Below are positions 9,797 to 20,287 of a stretch of 64,000 nucleotides of DNA, in pieces. Under the pieces are notes generated by a model. That model did no database searches and was not told the DNA's origin. It was given only the letters and a program-made list of their open reading frames with translations. Within the stretch, counting starts at the first letter, position 1; every line of letters begins with the position of its first letter. The DNA comes from Erigeron canadensis. Taxonomy: Eukaryota > Streptophyta > Magnoliopsida > Asterales > Asteraceae. Where the stretch lies: assembly GCF_010389155.1 (NCBI RefSeq), contig NC_057769.1, positions 30,132,735 to 30,196,734 on the forward strand, in the 5' to 3' direction. The position numbers and the translations under genes are program-made.

Positions 9797-10705
9797 GGTA
9801 ATTTGAATGAGAGTGATGTTTTGGTTTGGCATGACATAAATGGAAATGAGAGTAGCTTTTCCTCTAGTAGCGTATGGGATACATTAAGGAAACGAGGGGA
9901 ACTTATACCGTGGGTGAATATGGTTTGGTTTCCTCATGCTATTCCTCGACATGCTTTTCATATTTGGCTTATTTTCAAAAGGAAACTTAAGACCCACGAC
10001 AAAATGAAGGTGTGGGATGCCGGGAGTGCAACTAACTTGAATCTCCTTTGCTGCTCGTTGTGCAAAAAGGGGCCTGATTCGCATGATCACCTTTTCTTTG
10101 AATGTTCATATTCTCTGCAGGTTTGGTACTCAATAAGACACTTGGCTAATATGCAACATATATCAGAGCGCTGGGATGACATTACGGCTTGGTTGATACC
10201 GATATCTACGAGCAAATCGGGTTATAGTGTTACTGGCAGATTGTTGGTGGCTGCTCTTGCTTATTACATTTGGCAGGAACGCAACAACCGCATGTTTACC
10301 AACCTGGAACGAACTCCAGGCCAATTGAAAGAGGCCGTGGAGAGTACTGTTCGTCTTAAGCTGGCGAGCATGAAATTTAAACAATCCCAGAAGACTCTTC
10401 GCTTACTGGAACTGTGGAAGCTACCTAAAGAACAAGATATGGGTGGATAAGGATTGTTGAGGTCCACTTGAGACCTCTAGAGAACATCCTGTTGCTGTTT
10501 CACAATGGATGAAACTTATCGCTTGTCTATTTCTTATGTACAATTAGAGTTTCTTTAACAAGACTGATGGCTTGTTAGATTGTTCTTATGTTCACTCATA
10601 TATGGCTTGTCATGTATGGGAATAAATGTGGCACACAACCGCACTATTTGTAAAACGTTTTAATGTTCTTGGAATATAGTTCAGCGGGGTAAACCCTTAC
10701 CCAAA
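9797..10705 (+). mobile_element. 5'-truncated LINE (non-LTR retrotransposon) insertion
   Basis: A 909-bp insert flanked by a 14-bp target duplication: AAAGTATAGAAAAT at 9783-9796 and AAAGTATAAAAAAT at 10706-10719. The paralogous flank has the single uninterrupted site at 3503-3516, and the alignment offset changes by exactly 923 bp (insert plus one duplication copy). The frame to 10450 encodes the reverse-transcriptase zinc-binding (zf-RVT) C-terminus of a plant LINE: SVWDTLRKRG, WFPHAIPRHAFHIWL, CCSLCKKGPDSHDHLFFEC, YYIWQERNNRMF. The frame has no internal stop. The 3' end after 10450 is non-coding with a short A-rich tail. The reverse transcriptase itself is absent because of 5' truncation. 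Confidence 0.92.
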
Positions 10706-10719
10706 AAAGTATAAAAAAT

Positions 10720-10944
10720 AATGTTATTATAATTAAAAACACTGAAAATCTAAATTACAATAGCAAACAGTACTAAAATTACATAACTCAATACACTTGA
10801 TAATAAAATTACATAACTCAAATGGTAAACACTAAACTACAACCTTTATTTATAGATGGATTACAATTCAACTAGGACTGAAACTTACTTTAGAAATAGT
10901 AATAGTACATTTTACCTAGAAAAAAAAAGTAATAATGCAGGATA
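10720..10944. repeat. 3' flank of the receptor kinase, duplicate of 3517-3741
   Basis: It aligns without gaps to 3517-3741 at an offset of 7203 bp, with only a few differences. It includes the likely 3'UTR of the gene at 10945. Confidence 0.85.
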
Positions 10945-13314
10945 TCAGTATGTAACAGAAAACGGGCTTGGGCATGGAGGTTCGTTCACTCCGACTTCTC
11001 CTTCAAGCATCTGAATGACCTTCCTCATGGCTGGTCTCGAAGATGGGTCTTCTTGGACACACCAAAGACCAACCATCAAAAATGTTACCAGCTTCTTGTA
11101 GTCATTTAAAGCCTCCAAATCGTTCTTAACAAATTCATCAAGTCTGCCTTCATGATAGCAGTCCCATGCCAAATCGGTTAAAACTTCCATATCTTCGTTA
11201 TCATTCTCAAAAACAACACTTTTTCGGCATGAAATGATCTCTAGTAGCAAGACTCCAAAGCTATATACATCAACATTTACTGTGACCGGGGTGTTCCTAA
11301 ACCATTCAGGAGCAAGATATCCTTTTGTTCCTCTTATTCCAGTATGGGTTCGACTTTCATTGATCTTCAAAAGTTTTGCCAATCCAAAGTCGGCAATCTT
11401 TGGATTGTAGCAGTCATCAAGAAGTATATTCTGAGGCTTTATGTCACAGTGGATGATCTGGGCGCTACACTCTTCATGGAGGTACGAGAGTCCTCTGGCG
11501 ATGCCTACAACAATGCTACTCCTCTGTTTCCAACAAGGTCGCACGTCTCCAAAAAGATAGAATGCCAAAGTGCCATTACTCATGTACTCATAAATCAACA
11601 ATCGTTGATCGCCATCATCACAATAGCCAAGGATCTGCACCAAATTTTTGTGATGAGTCCTTGCAATAGAGTTGACCTCAATTTTGAATTCCTTTTGAGC
11701 ATGTTGTTCCACAGTATCCAACTTCTTCACTGCCACGGGCTTTGTCTCTATTACCCCCTTATAGACTACCCCAAAGGCCCCCTTTCCCAGTACATCTTTG
11801 AAGCCATCAGTAGCAATGACAAGCTCTTGGTACGTAAAACGTGGCAGAGTGGTTTCAACAGCTTTACTACTACCTGGATATGTAGTTCTGGATTTCAACT
11901 TGCAGATTTGAAAAAAACCAAAACAAATCACAGCAATCAACACTGCGTTTACAAACACAGATGTGCTTAACAAAGCTTTTCCGATAATAATTAAACTTCT
12001 CCGACTTTTACTTTCTCTTGGAAACACAGGAGAGATTCCAGGAGGTTGACCAGTACCTTTTCTAAACTTCAAGAAGGCCTTCACAACTCTTGAAGGATCC
12101 TTCCTTCCATTGGAAAGTGGAAGCCGCTTCTTCCAACATTGGCTGTCCTTATAAATTGCAACAGCACAAAAACAATCTTTCAAGCATGAACTTTTGCAGC
12201 TTTCTTCATTACTCGGGTTCATGCTCGAATAATCGGATCCTGGCCAATCAATATTACCGAGCTCAAATAAATCAAACTGCTCTTCCCCATAACCTGCATC
12301 ACAGCTTGGAGAAAAATCAGGCTCACAGTCGCCATTGGGATAACTAGGATCACGCAATGAAAACCCTTGTGGACATTCACATATTGGCCGGTTACCATCA
12401 AGGCTGCAAAGACTGTTTAGGCCACAACCACTCTCACATATTTTATCTTTTGGCAAAAACCATGTATATTTCCAGCTTGTATTATCCGTTGAATTCTTGG
12501 GGTAATAGTACTGAGTAAACAGCCCATCAGAATCTAAAGTAGCTCTATGATAATAATTTCCAGAAGGAACCGCGTCTGTTGGTGTAAGATCAAATCTTTG
12601 GCCATTTCTTCTCAATATGTACAAGTATCCTGTCGCATTAAAGATTAATCGTTCACCAGAATTCGTTGAGTTTGATGCATCATTTGTACCACTTACATAG
12701 TATGCATCAGTAGCAGAACCAGAAAACATGTCAATAGTATTAAGCACAAGATTCCCATCTGGAATCAGACGTAGCTGATATCTTCCACCAGAGAAGTTTG
12801 TTTGGCTCATTTTCGAATTGATCTCCCCACCTATCCCCATAACTTGAGTTGGCAACATTGTATCTGCCGGCTGATTAAAACTCTCCCATATCGTGCTAGA
12901 ATCACTACTAACAAGCTGAAAGTTGCCAGTATCATTCATCAAACCGTATGCAAGATCCAAAATGGGCCCAGAACTCCAAACCTGTGTCCCTTGAGGATCA
13001 CTGAGTACGAGCCCACGACTGTCAGTTAGCTCAGCTTTCGATCCTCTGGGCACCATAGGACCATCTTTTGGATACCAAATGATAGTCTTGTCTGGTATTT
13101 TGTCATACCATATCGATAACAAAAAGCTATCGTTTTCTTGAGGTTGTTGGAATCCCAAGGCAAATTCGCCAGAAGGTGAAAGCCATGGTTTAGCGTCGGG
13201 TGCAGCTGTGAGTGATGCACCAACAGATACAGAACCGTTATTAGTCTGTTGTGCAGCTACACAATGCAGGGAAATTGTTAAAAAGCTGAAAAACAACAGG
13301 ACCTCTATAGCCAT
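10945..13314 (-). CDS. G-type lectin S-receptor-like serine/threonine kinase
   Basis: A 789-residue intronless receptor kinase, starting MAIEVLLFFSFLTISLHCVA (signal peptide). The order of domains is as in the gene at 3742: bulb lectin, S-locus/EGF region, PAN/apple, one transmembrane helix (about 440-470), kinase. Motifs: GKGAFG, VAVKK, HCD (non-RD), DFG, APE. The C-terminal half, from the PAN cysteines to the stop, differs from the 3742 gene at only a few residues. The ectodomain differs at many positions and by small indels (for example SGSATDAYYVSGTNDASN here), and is closer to the gene at 15917 around the 200-230 region. The pattern suggests recent duplication or gene conversion of the 3' half with separate ectodomain evolution. 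A LINE tail lies about 240 bp beyond the stop. Confidence 0.95.
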   Translation of the reverse strand: MAIEVLLFFSFLTISLHCVAAQQTNNGSVSVGASLTAAPDAKPWLSPSGEFALGFQQPQENDSFLLSIWYDKIPDKTIIWYPKDGPMVPRGSKAELTDSRGLVLSDPQGTQVWSSGPILDLAYGLMNDTGNFQLVSSDSSTIWESFNQPADTMLPTQVMGIGGEINSKMSQTNFSGGRYQLRLIPDGNLVLNTIDMFSGSATDAYYVSGTNDASNSTNSGERLIFNATGYLYILRRNGQRFDLTPTDAVPSGNYYHRATLDSDGLFTQYYYPKNSTDNTSWKYTWFLPKDKICESGCGLNSLCSLDGNRPICECPQGFSLRDPSYPNGDCEPDFSPSCDAGYGEEQFDLFELGNIDWPGSDYSSMNPSNEESCKSSCLKDCFCAVAIYKDSQCWKKRLPLSNGRKDPSRVVKAFLKFRKGTGQPPGISPVFPRESKSRRSLIIIGKALLSTSVFVNAVLIAVICFGFFQICKLKSRTTYPGSSKAVETTLPRFTYQELVIATDGFKDVLGKGAFGVVYKGVIETKPVAVKKLDTVEQHAQKEFKIEVNSIARTHHKNLVQILGYCDDGDQRLLIYEYMSNGTLAFYLFGDVRPCWKQRSSIVVGIARGLSYLHEECSAQIIHCDIKPQNILLDDCYNPKIADFGLAKLLKINESRTHTGIRGTKGYLAPEWFRNTPVTVNVDVYSFGVLLLEIISCRKSVVFENDNEDMEVLTDLAWDCYHEGRLDEFVKNDLEALNDYKKLVTFLMVGLWCVQEDPSSRPAMRKVIQMLEGEVGVNEPPCPSPFSVTY

Positions 13315-13337
13315 AGAATATTTTGTGGCAAGAACAA

Positions 13338-13362
13338 CAAATTAGGATTCTTTATAATAACA
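13338..13362 (-). promoter_or_regulatory. TATA region of the receptor kinase at 10945-13314
   Basis: Minus-strand reading TTATTATAAAGAATCC, about 30-45 bp before the ATG at 13314. It is the same block as in the paralogues. Confidence 0.5.
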
Positions 13363-13427
13363 AAAAAGGATTGTGGCTTAACAGAAAGACTTTTGAAGTC
13401 AACGCATACTTTCTAGTATGCTGAAAG

Positions 13428-13430
13428 GTT

Positions 13431-13464
<34 letters not shown>

Positions 13465-13530
13465 TGTGATCACAGAAGATTATATACCGAAATCTATCTA
13501 TCTATATATATATATATATATATATATATC
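13428..13530. repeat. Poly-T, GT and TA simple repeats in the promoter
   Basis: A T tract (about 13429-13452), a short GTGTGT run, then a TCTATATATATA tract to 13530. These simple repeats separate the TATA region from the conserved upstream block and lengthen the promoter compared with the paralogues. Confidence 0.9.
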
Positions 13531-13547
13531 AAGTTAACATTTATATG

Positions 13548-13670
13548 TGGTCCATGTTTGTTTCTTAGTGAAATTTCCATATATAATTTTGCATGGTTCT
13601 TAACATTTAATGCAAACTCAAATTGTGATACACGGCAATAAGAAGAGTTCAATGTGGAAAATTATCCCCT
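13548..13670 (-). promoter_or_regulatory. Conserved upstream block (copy 3 of 4)
   Basis: Plus-strand reading contains AAACTCAAATTGTGATACAC, GGCAATAAGAAGAG and TTCAATGTGGAAAATTAT. It lies 234-356 bp upstream of the ATG at 13314. Confidence 0.5.
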
Positions 13671-13959
13671 GTACCCAAATTCCAACAGCTGTCTCTTGCG
13701 TGTTTTTTTAATTCTAATCATCCTTCTATTTTCAAGTTTTCATGGCTTACTATTTTTTCAATATGATTACATTTAAAACTCGTTATATAAATTCACAAAC
13801 AACTAGTTGATTTTGTGTTCTACGAAGTGTGGTCAGATCATTTTGTAGTTGAGTAGTTTAGCTATTTTAATTTTATTTTTTGAACATAATTTGATGAGCA
13901 TTTATCCTTTTATACCTTATTTACAGTTAAATTTTAGGATTAATGATAATCTACTAGTA

Positions 13960-14710
13960 CTCTAGCAAACAAAGGCCCTTACCCTCATCACACATTCTTC
14001 TTGTTCCTGAATCCATCATAATGGGCTTACCGACTTTACATGCTATTGCACTTAGACCTTTAGTACTCCATGCCTCAAGTGGCATATGTTCCACTGCTTA
14101 ACCCATAGTGGCAACACAGTAGGTTCAGTTTTATCAATGCACATCTCTGGGTTCCATTGTTATACAATTAGGGGCTTATTGTTGATCATCCAAGGACCAT
14201 TTTCAACAATGTACTCCAAATGTTCCTCTTTTCCAAACTTAAAGCAATATATTCCAACATTATTCATGAATACATCAACTAGCCCAAATTTCCTCCACAT
14301 TCTCATTATATGATACCTAAGTAGCTCATTAAATGGCATCTTAAATCCTACAAAATGTCCACAATCCCATTTCTTACATCCATCTTTAACTAATTCCTCA
14401 TCAAACACTACAACCTCTCTTCCTTCCTCATTGATTACAGTTGGCACAAATTCAAGTTTGTTAGCAACTATAGTATAATTTTGAACTACAGCCTTAGCAT
14501 AATTCATTTCATTTGCACTTAATTTGATTAACCTCAGAATTAGTGGGATTAGAGGTACTTAAATTATCATCCTCATTATTGACATCCTCCACATTGTCTC
14601 CTTCCACACAATCAACCTGTTCTTTCCTTTGTTTTAGTTCACCTAGTTCTGGCCAATCCTCAGCCCCTTTTTCACCAACTCCATTAATTTTTCCTCCAAC
14701 TTCCTTATAC
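13960..14710 (-). pseudogene. LINE ORF1 relic (DUF4283 domain)
   Basis: Minus-strand frame 14160-14507 reads FVGFKMPFNELLRYHIMRMW, then KFGLVDVFMNNVGIYCFKF and VENGPWMINNKPLIV. This is the DUF4283 signature found in ORF1 of plant LINEs. Downstream (to about 13970) the next block can be followed only through stops and frameshifts (WNPEMCIDKTEPT, LPLWVK). Upstream, an acidic stretch (14520-14700) matches the linker usually found before this domain. It is dead by multiple stops. It belongs to a different insertion from the LINE tail at 9797. Confidence 0.75.
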
Positions 14711-14991
14711 GAAAATCGAAATTTTATTATTGTTATAAATTTAAGTAATAATTATTATATAAAAATCGTTAACAAGTTACTCCCACAGCCAAGCATAGGG
14801 TAATTTCCTCGTTTCTAGTTAAAAGTGGTTTAGAGAAAAGATTAAATGTTGAAAGATTATAATTAAAGAGCTGGACAAAGTTTTTGTAATTAAAGAAACT
14901 AGGCTTTAATACCTGTATGCTGTACATCTTAACTATAAATTATTTAAGTTAATCATTAATAGTAAAGAACTTGAATATATCCTTATTTTTA

Positions 14992-15355
14992 TCTCTACTA
15001 CATTATAAAGTATTTGTTCCAGCATATTTTTTCAACTTTCAACTTTTTAACCACTCATTTTCATCCCTCTTCTCAAATCTCAATCACTCATTTTTTTCTC
15101 TCTCTCCTTAATAAATTATTTTATTCCTCTAATTCATTCAAAATCTTTTATATCAAAAACCGCACATCGATAAATTATAAAAATTAGTGTTCTTAAAATT
15201 TCATGCTTTTTCATTAGAGATGTTATTCAATATACTTTCGACGAATTTTTAAGTCCGCGGGCGGAGCCCGTACGGTTAAAGCATTTGGGTATCACACTCT
15301 ATGACCTATCATCCTCCACCACCTCATCGCCACAATGCGCGGGTATTTTCCCTCG
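14992..15355 (+). mobile_element. Helitron-like non-autonomous element (CTCGT-ending family, copy 1)
   Basis: The 5' end is TCTCTACTACATTATAAAG. The 3' end has GCGCGGGTATTTTCCCTCGT. The internal sequence (ATCGATAAATTATAAAAATT, then TTCGACGAATTTTTA, then GGGCGGAG.CCGTA) is shared with 34213-34647. Short size, no TIR and no target duplication fit a Helitron-like element; the 3' end is CTCG rather than the usual CTRR. Confidence 0.5.
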
Positions 15356-15410
15356 TACATATATGATCAATCTATCATATACCCCGGTGTATGGATGAGA
15401 AATTTATTAT

Positions 15411-15414
15411 TTTT

Positions 15415-15445
<31 letters not shown>
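15411..15445. repeat. Poly-T / poly-G tract
   Basis: About 14 T are followed directly by about 22 G. A long G run is rare in plant DNA. The reported length may be affected by sequencing error. Confidence 0.9.
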
Positions 15446-15446
<1 letters not shown>

Positions 15447-15916
15447 TGGCTGGTATATTTAGGTGGCAAACGAAAATCCAAACAACAGAAATGAAGTTAT
15501 AAAAGATCTTTCATATGTCATGTGATTTTGTAAAAGAATGAAAATAGAAAAATAGAAAATATATATGATGTATGGTAAAGACCACACATTCCAAAAATAA
15601 AACATCATAAGTACGGTAAATTGACCCCATATATCTTTGCAATCACATAACTCATAACATGACCTATCAAGTTGTTTCATAACTTAAGAGGATCCCTTAT
15701 CCGTAAACCTCACAATGCAAAACAAATCTGTTTAGTACACCTTTAGCAACGATATGAGTTGCTAAAGACTTCTATCTCCCTTCTTATAATGATAATTCAA
15801 TCTTTATTTATGTATTATGGACTTTATATATGTATTATGGATTACAATTCAATTACGACTGATACTTACTTTAGAAACAGTTCTACAACAAGTTACCAAT
15901 AACATTTCATGATTAA
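15446..15916. other. Intergenic; 3' flank of the receptor kinase at 15917
   Basis: No gene is seen. The last ~90 bases (ATGGATTACAATTCAATTACGA and following) are homologous to the 3'UTRs of the other receptor genes. Confidence 0.4.
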
Positions 15917-18314
15917 TTAGCAAGAAGTAACAAATAAAGGGCTTGGACATGGAGGTTCTGTCACTCCACATTCTCCTTCAAGCATTTGAACCACCTTCTT
16001 CATGGTGGGCCTCAGAGACGGGTTTTCTTGGATGCACCAAAGACCGACCATCACAAATGTCCCCAGCTTCTTGTAGTCATTTGTGGCCTCCATATCGTTC
16101 TTAACAAATGCATCCAGTCTGCCTTCATGATAGAAGTCCCATGCCAAATCGGTTAAAATTTCAAATTCGTTATCACTCTCAAAAATAACACTTCTTCGGC
16201 ATGAAATAATCTCTAGTAGCAAGACACCAAAGCTATATACATCAACCTTTACTGAGACTGGGGTGTTCCTAAACCATTCAGGAGCAACATATCCTTTAGT
16301 TCCTCTTATTCCAGTATGGGTTCGACTTTGGTTGATCTTCAAAAGTTTTGCCAATCCAAAGTCGGCAATCTTAGCATTATAGCAGTCATCAAGAAGTATA
16401 TTCTGAGGCTTTATGTCGCAATGAATGATCTGGGCGCTACACTCTTCATGGAGGTACGAGAGTCCCCTTGCGATGCCTACAGCAATGTTACTCCTTTGGT
16501 TCCAACTAGGTGGCCTGTCTCCAAACAGATAGAATGCCAAAGTGCCATTACTCATGTACTCATAAATCAACAGCCGTTGCTCGCCATCATCACAATAGCC
16601 AAGTAGCTGTACCAGATTTTTGTGATGAGTCCTTGCAATAGTGTTGACCTCGGTTTTGAATTCCTTTTGGGCATTATTCTGTACCACAGGATGCAACTTC
16701 TTCACCGCCACGGGCTTTGTTCCTATTAGACCTTTATAGACTACCCCGAAGGCTCCCTGTCCCAGCTCATCATTAAAGCCATCAGTAGCATTAACAAGCT
16801 CTTGATACTTAAAACGAGGCAGAGTAGTTTCAATAGCTTCATCACTGATACTTTGGTATGGTTGATTTCTAGCTTTCTGGTTGTAGACCCTAAAGAAGCC
16901 AACACAGATCACAACAATCAATACTATAATTACAACACACAGGGCTGCTCCAACCAAAATTAAACTGGCCCGATTTTTACTTTCTCTTGACAACACAGGA
17001 GTAGGAGAGTTTCCAGAGGGACGATCACTAGTTTTTCTAACTTTGAAAAAGGTTTTAATAGCATCTGAAGGAACCTTCCTTCCAGCGGATAGTGGAAGCT
17101 TCTTCTTCCAGCAGTTGATGTCCCTATGAAGTGCAACAGCACAGAAACAATCTTTCAAGCATGAAGTTTTGCAGTCTTGTTCATTAATCGGGTTCAAGTG
17201 TACATAGTCTGATCCTGGCCAATTAACATTGCCGAGCTCGATTAATTCAAATTGCTCTTCCCCATAATAACCTTGGTCACAGCTTGGAGAGAAATCAGGC
17301 GCACAGTCACCATTCGGAGAATTGATATCATACAATGAAAACCCTTGTGGACATTCACATTTTGGCCGATTATCCTCAAGGCTGCAAATATTGTTTAGCC
17401 CACAAGCTTTGCCAGAATCACATATATTGTCAAAATTTGGTGGCACAATCTTTATGTCTTCCCAACTTGTATTCGGACTGCTTGGATTCTTAGGGTAGTA
17501 GTATTGAGTAAAAATCCCATCGGAATCTAGAGTAGCTCTATGATAATAATCTCCAGATGGAAGCGAGCCTCTTGTCGTAAGATCAAATCTTTGGCCATTT
17601 CCTCTCAATATATACAAGTATCCCGTTACATCGAAGATAAGTTGGTAGCCAGAATTCGTCGAGTTTGATGCATCATTAGTACCACTGGCATAGTAAGCGT
17701 CACCAGCAGAACCAGTAAACATGTCAATGGTATTAAGAACAAGATTCCCATCTCGAATCAGACGTAGCTGGAATCTTCCACCAGAGAAGTTTGTTTGGCT
17801 CATTTTCGAATTGATCTCCCCATCTATCCCCATAATTTGAGTTGGCAACATTGTATCTGCCGGATGATCAAAACTCTCCCATATCGGGCTAGAATTACTA
17901 CCAACGAGCTGAAAGTTACCAGTATCGTTCATCAAACCGTATGCAATATCATTAGAACTGGACGCAGAAGTCCATACCTCTATCCCTTGAGGATCACTGA
18001 GTACGAGCCCACGGCGGTTGATTAGCTCAGCTTTCGATCCCCTGGGCACCATAGGACCGTCTTTTGGATACCAAACGATAGTCCTGTCTGGTATCTTGTC
18101 ATACCATATCGATAGCAAGAAGCTATCGTTTCCTTGAGGTTGTTGTTGGAACCCAAAGGCAAATTCGCCAGAACGTGAAAGCCATGGTTTTGCGTCGGGC
18201 GCAGCTGTGAGTGATGCACCAACAGATACAGAACCGTTATTAGTCTGTTGTGCAGCTACACAATGCACGAAAGTTGTTAGAAAGCAGAGAAACAGCGGGA
18301 TTGCTGCTGAAGCC

Positions 18315-18316
<2 letters not shown>
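15917..18316 (-). CDS. G-type lectin S-receptor-like serine/threonine kinase
   Basis: A 799-residue intronless receptor kinase. The ATG at 18316 (MASAAIPLFLCFLTTFVHC) is chosen because it aligns with the paralogues; the frame stays open upstream only through a low-complexity TA repeat and has no aligned start. Domains: signal peptide, bulb lectin (WLSRSGEFAFGFQQQPQG), EGF-like cysteines (CGLNNIC, CECPQGFSL), PAN/apple (SCLKDCFCAVALHRDINCWKK), transmembrane helix (IIVLIVVICVGFF) and kinase (GQGAFG, VAVKKL, HCD, DFG, APE). It is intact. The kinase has diverged clearly from the near-identical pair at 3742 and 10945, so it escaped their recent homogenisation. It has a unique juxtamembrane segment (RKTSDRPSGNSPTP). 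The promoter has a TA microsatellite just before the ATG. Confidence 0.94.
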
Positions 18317-18345
<29 letters not shown>

Positions 18346-18399
18346 TAGATTTTTTAGAAAGATTAATAGTAATTAACAAGAACAACAAATTATAGCTAG

Positions 18400-18416
18400 T
18401 ATTATTTATAATAAAA
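18400..18416 (-). promoter_or_regulatory. Likely TATA region of the kinase at 15917-18316
   Basis: Minus-strand reading TTATTATAAATAATAC, about 90 bp before the ATG. It corresponds to the TTATTATAAAG block of the paralogues, shifted by the TA repeat at 18317-18345. Confidence 0.4.
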
Positions 18417-18510
18417 AGAAAAATAGAGGATTGATTGCTTAAAAGTCAACAGAAAGACCTTTCTAATGCTAAAAGTCATCTGTGATGAAAAAATTTCTAC
18501 TCGTATCAAT

Positions 18511-18610
18511 TAGTGTACGTTTCCTTTAACTTTTTGCGTGGTGCCAAACAAGGAACTGTAACTCAAACTATTGATACGGCTAAGAAGAATTCAATATGGA
18601 AAACTATCTG
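18511..18610 (-). promoter_or_regulatory. Conserved upstream block (copy 4 of 4)
   Basis: Plus-strand reading contains AACAAGGAACTGTAACTCAA, TTGATACGGCTAAGAAGAA and TTCAATATGGAAAACTATCT. It lies 195-294 bp upstream of the ATG at 18316 and is the most diverged of the four copies. Confidence 0.45.
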
Positions 18611-18770
18611 CACTACTCAAATTTGACCGTTTCCTTTTTGGACTTAAATCATCCGTACATGCTTTTTAACTTTGTGATCGCCTTTTTGGACTCGCTTAAT
18701 TAATTCATCGGGTTTAATTAAGCTTGTTAATTGTAGAATAAAATTGGCCGGCCTAGTGTTTATATCTATA

Positions 18771-19245
18771 TCTATACTTCTATACTACTCTCTCCGTCCC
18801 ATTTTAGTTGTCATGTTGACTAACTTTGACCGTAAATAACTTTGTTTGTGTCATGTAACACTTAATATAAAATATATGAATGGATTGGGTTTTTAATGTA
18901 TTTTTCGTTCATATAAGTTTCATCAACTACTATATAATACAAACAAAGTTATTTACGGTTAAAGTTAGTCAACATGACAATTAAAATGAGACGGAGGGAG
19001 TACCTTATAATACAAACTAACTGGATCTCTTAAATTCAACACTTTTTATATTATTACCAAACTACCCCTAAATATCAGAAACATATCCACGGTCACTTCT
19101 TTTTCTCTCAATCTGATTCTCAGTCATACACGATTTCTCCTTCCCACCACCATCCCCATTTTTCAAAAATATTTGGTTTGAAATCATCGTCTTGACAGCA
19201 CCTCGTACGTTATACACTGTCACCGTTGCAACGCACGGGTACTCT
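18771..19245 (+). mobile_element. Helitron-like element interrupted by a Stowaway MITE
   Basis: The 5' end resembles the family start (TCTATACTTCTATACTA), then a MITE occupies 18788-19000. The element resumes with CCTTATAATACAAACTAACT and ends near GCAACGCACGGGTACTC at about 19240. It is related to the elements at 14992, 34213 and 50442. The exact ends are uncertain. Confidence 0.45.
18788..19000. mobile_element. Stowaway-type MITE (Tc1/mariner), TA target
   Basis: A 213-bp element with long inverted repeats (about 60 bp): CTCTCTCCGTCCCATTTTAG on the left and the matching CATTTTAATTGTC complement ending GACGGAGGGAG on the right. It is flanked by TA on both sides (18786-18787 and 19001-19002). 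CTCCCTCCGTCCC is the classic Stowaway terminus. Confidence 0.95.
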
Positions 19246-19261
19246 TCTATTATATTTATAA

Positions 19262-19470
19262 AAGGGGTCTAAGCGTGATAGCCTAGTGGTAATTAAATGA
19301 TTGGTCTTCAAGGGATAAAAATACCAAATTAAATATCTCAAGTTTGAATCCTAGGAGCAAGAAAATATACCCGCTTGTGGCCACGAAGGTTCATTCGCAA
19401 CTGTTCCATAGCGGGTGGTCGCCCTACGATTAGTCGGCTTGCAAAACAGGTCCGGGGTTAGTAAAGAAAT
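19262..19470 (+). mobile_element. tRNA-derived SINE-like sequence
   Basis: A perfect pol III A box (TAGCCTAGTGG at about 19280) and a near-match B box (AGTTTGAATCC at about 19342) are spaced about 60 bp apart, as in tRNA-derived SINEs. A non-tRNA body with TCCGGGGTTAGT follows. No target duplication was identified. It may be an Au-like SINE; confidence is limited. Confidence 0.5.
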
Positions 19471-20279
19471 AGGGGTTTAAGAGCTAAAATACCAAATGAT
19501 GAAATTTTCGATTTGTAGACACTTGTGTCATGCACCGTATTAATTTATTGACCTATATACCTATTGTTCGGAGTATTTAATTTTCAAATGTTGTACATCT
19601 ATGATATTTTTTTGACCTGATCCTAGCAAACAATATGCTGAAAATTTCACTATAAAATGAAAATTGTCGGAAAAAATCACGTAAGTCCAGCCAAAAGTAC
19701 CATACATATATCAAATTTAAATGTTCAAAGGGTGTATATCTGTAAATCGAAAAAGAACACAACTATAGATACAAACAAAAAATATATTGTTGAAGCCGGC
19801 CTTAATTAAACTGTAAAAAAAAAAAAAAAAAAGTTCCCATGATGACATGTAAAGATGCAGTACTTGTCTTTATTTTGCAACTCGAACTTCTCGTACATGT
19901 CAGTTATATAATTACTTAATTTTCAAGATGATACAAATTAAATTGTGGTATATATGCGACTTTTTTACATAAAAAATTTCTAAAAGAAGAGGTTTACTTA
20001 AAACTGACAAAATTAAGGGAAGGAAAACTAAGATGGAAAGATGGTAAATATTTTCACAATGTAAGGGTGCACACTTTTGTCAATATATAGAAAGATTTAC
20101 CAAGTTTTGTTAGTTTTCTACCCTCACACATACCCACCACTAACCACGCATATAGGGGTATACAACATTCACAAAATTCATAAGTTGTTACAGATCACAT
20201 TTGCACAATGTTGATAGTTAACCTGGGTTAATTATGACAAGTTAGAAAGTATGTATGTATAAATAGGTTGGCAGTTAAG
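19471..20279. other. Intergenic
   Basis: No gene is seen. It includes an old repeat shared with 6565-6885 and an A tract at 19815-19832. Confidence 0.4.
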
Positions 20280-20287
20280 TCCTAAAG

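Noticed and set aside
9734..10450. Single 238-residue gene
   Set aside because: Its first ~20 codons come from the duplicated receptor flank and the rest from the LINE tail, so the apparent gene is made by the insertion.
15917..18388. Longer 823-residue form of the receptor kinase
   Set aside because: The extra 24 codons start at a non-ATG codon and cover a TA microsatellite. The paralogues start at the position matching 18316.
19280..19345. A tRNA gene
   Set aside because: A- and B-box-like motifs are present, but no cloverleaf arms or 3' acceptor stem could be formed; it is better read as SINE-like.
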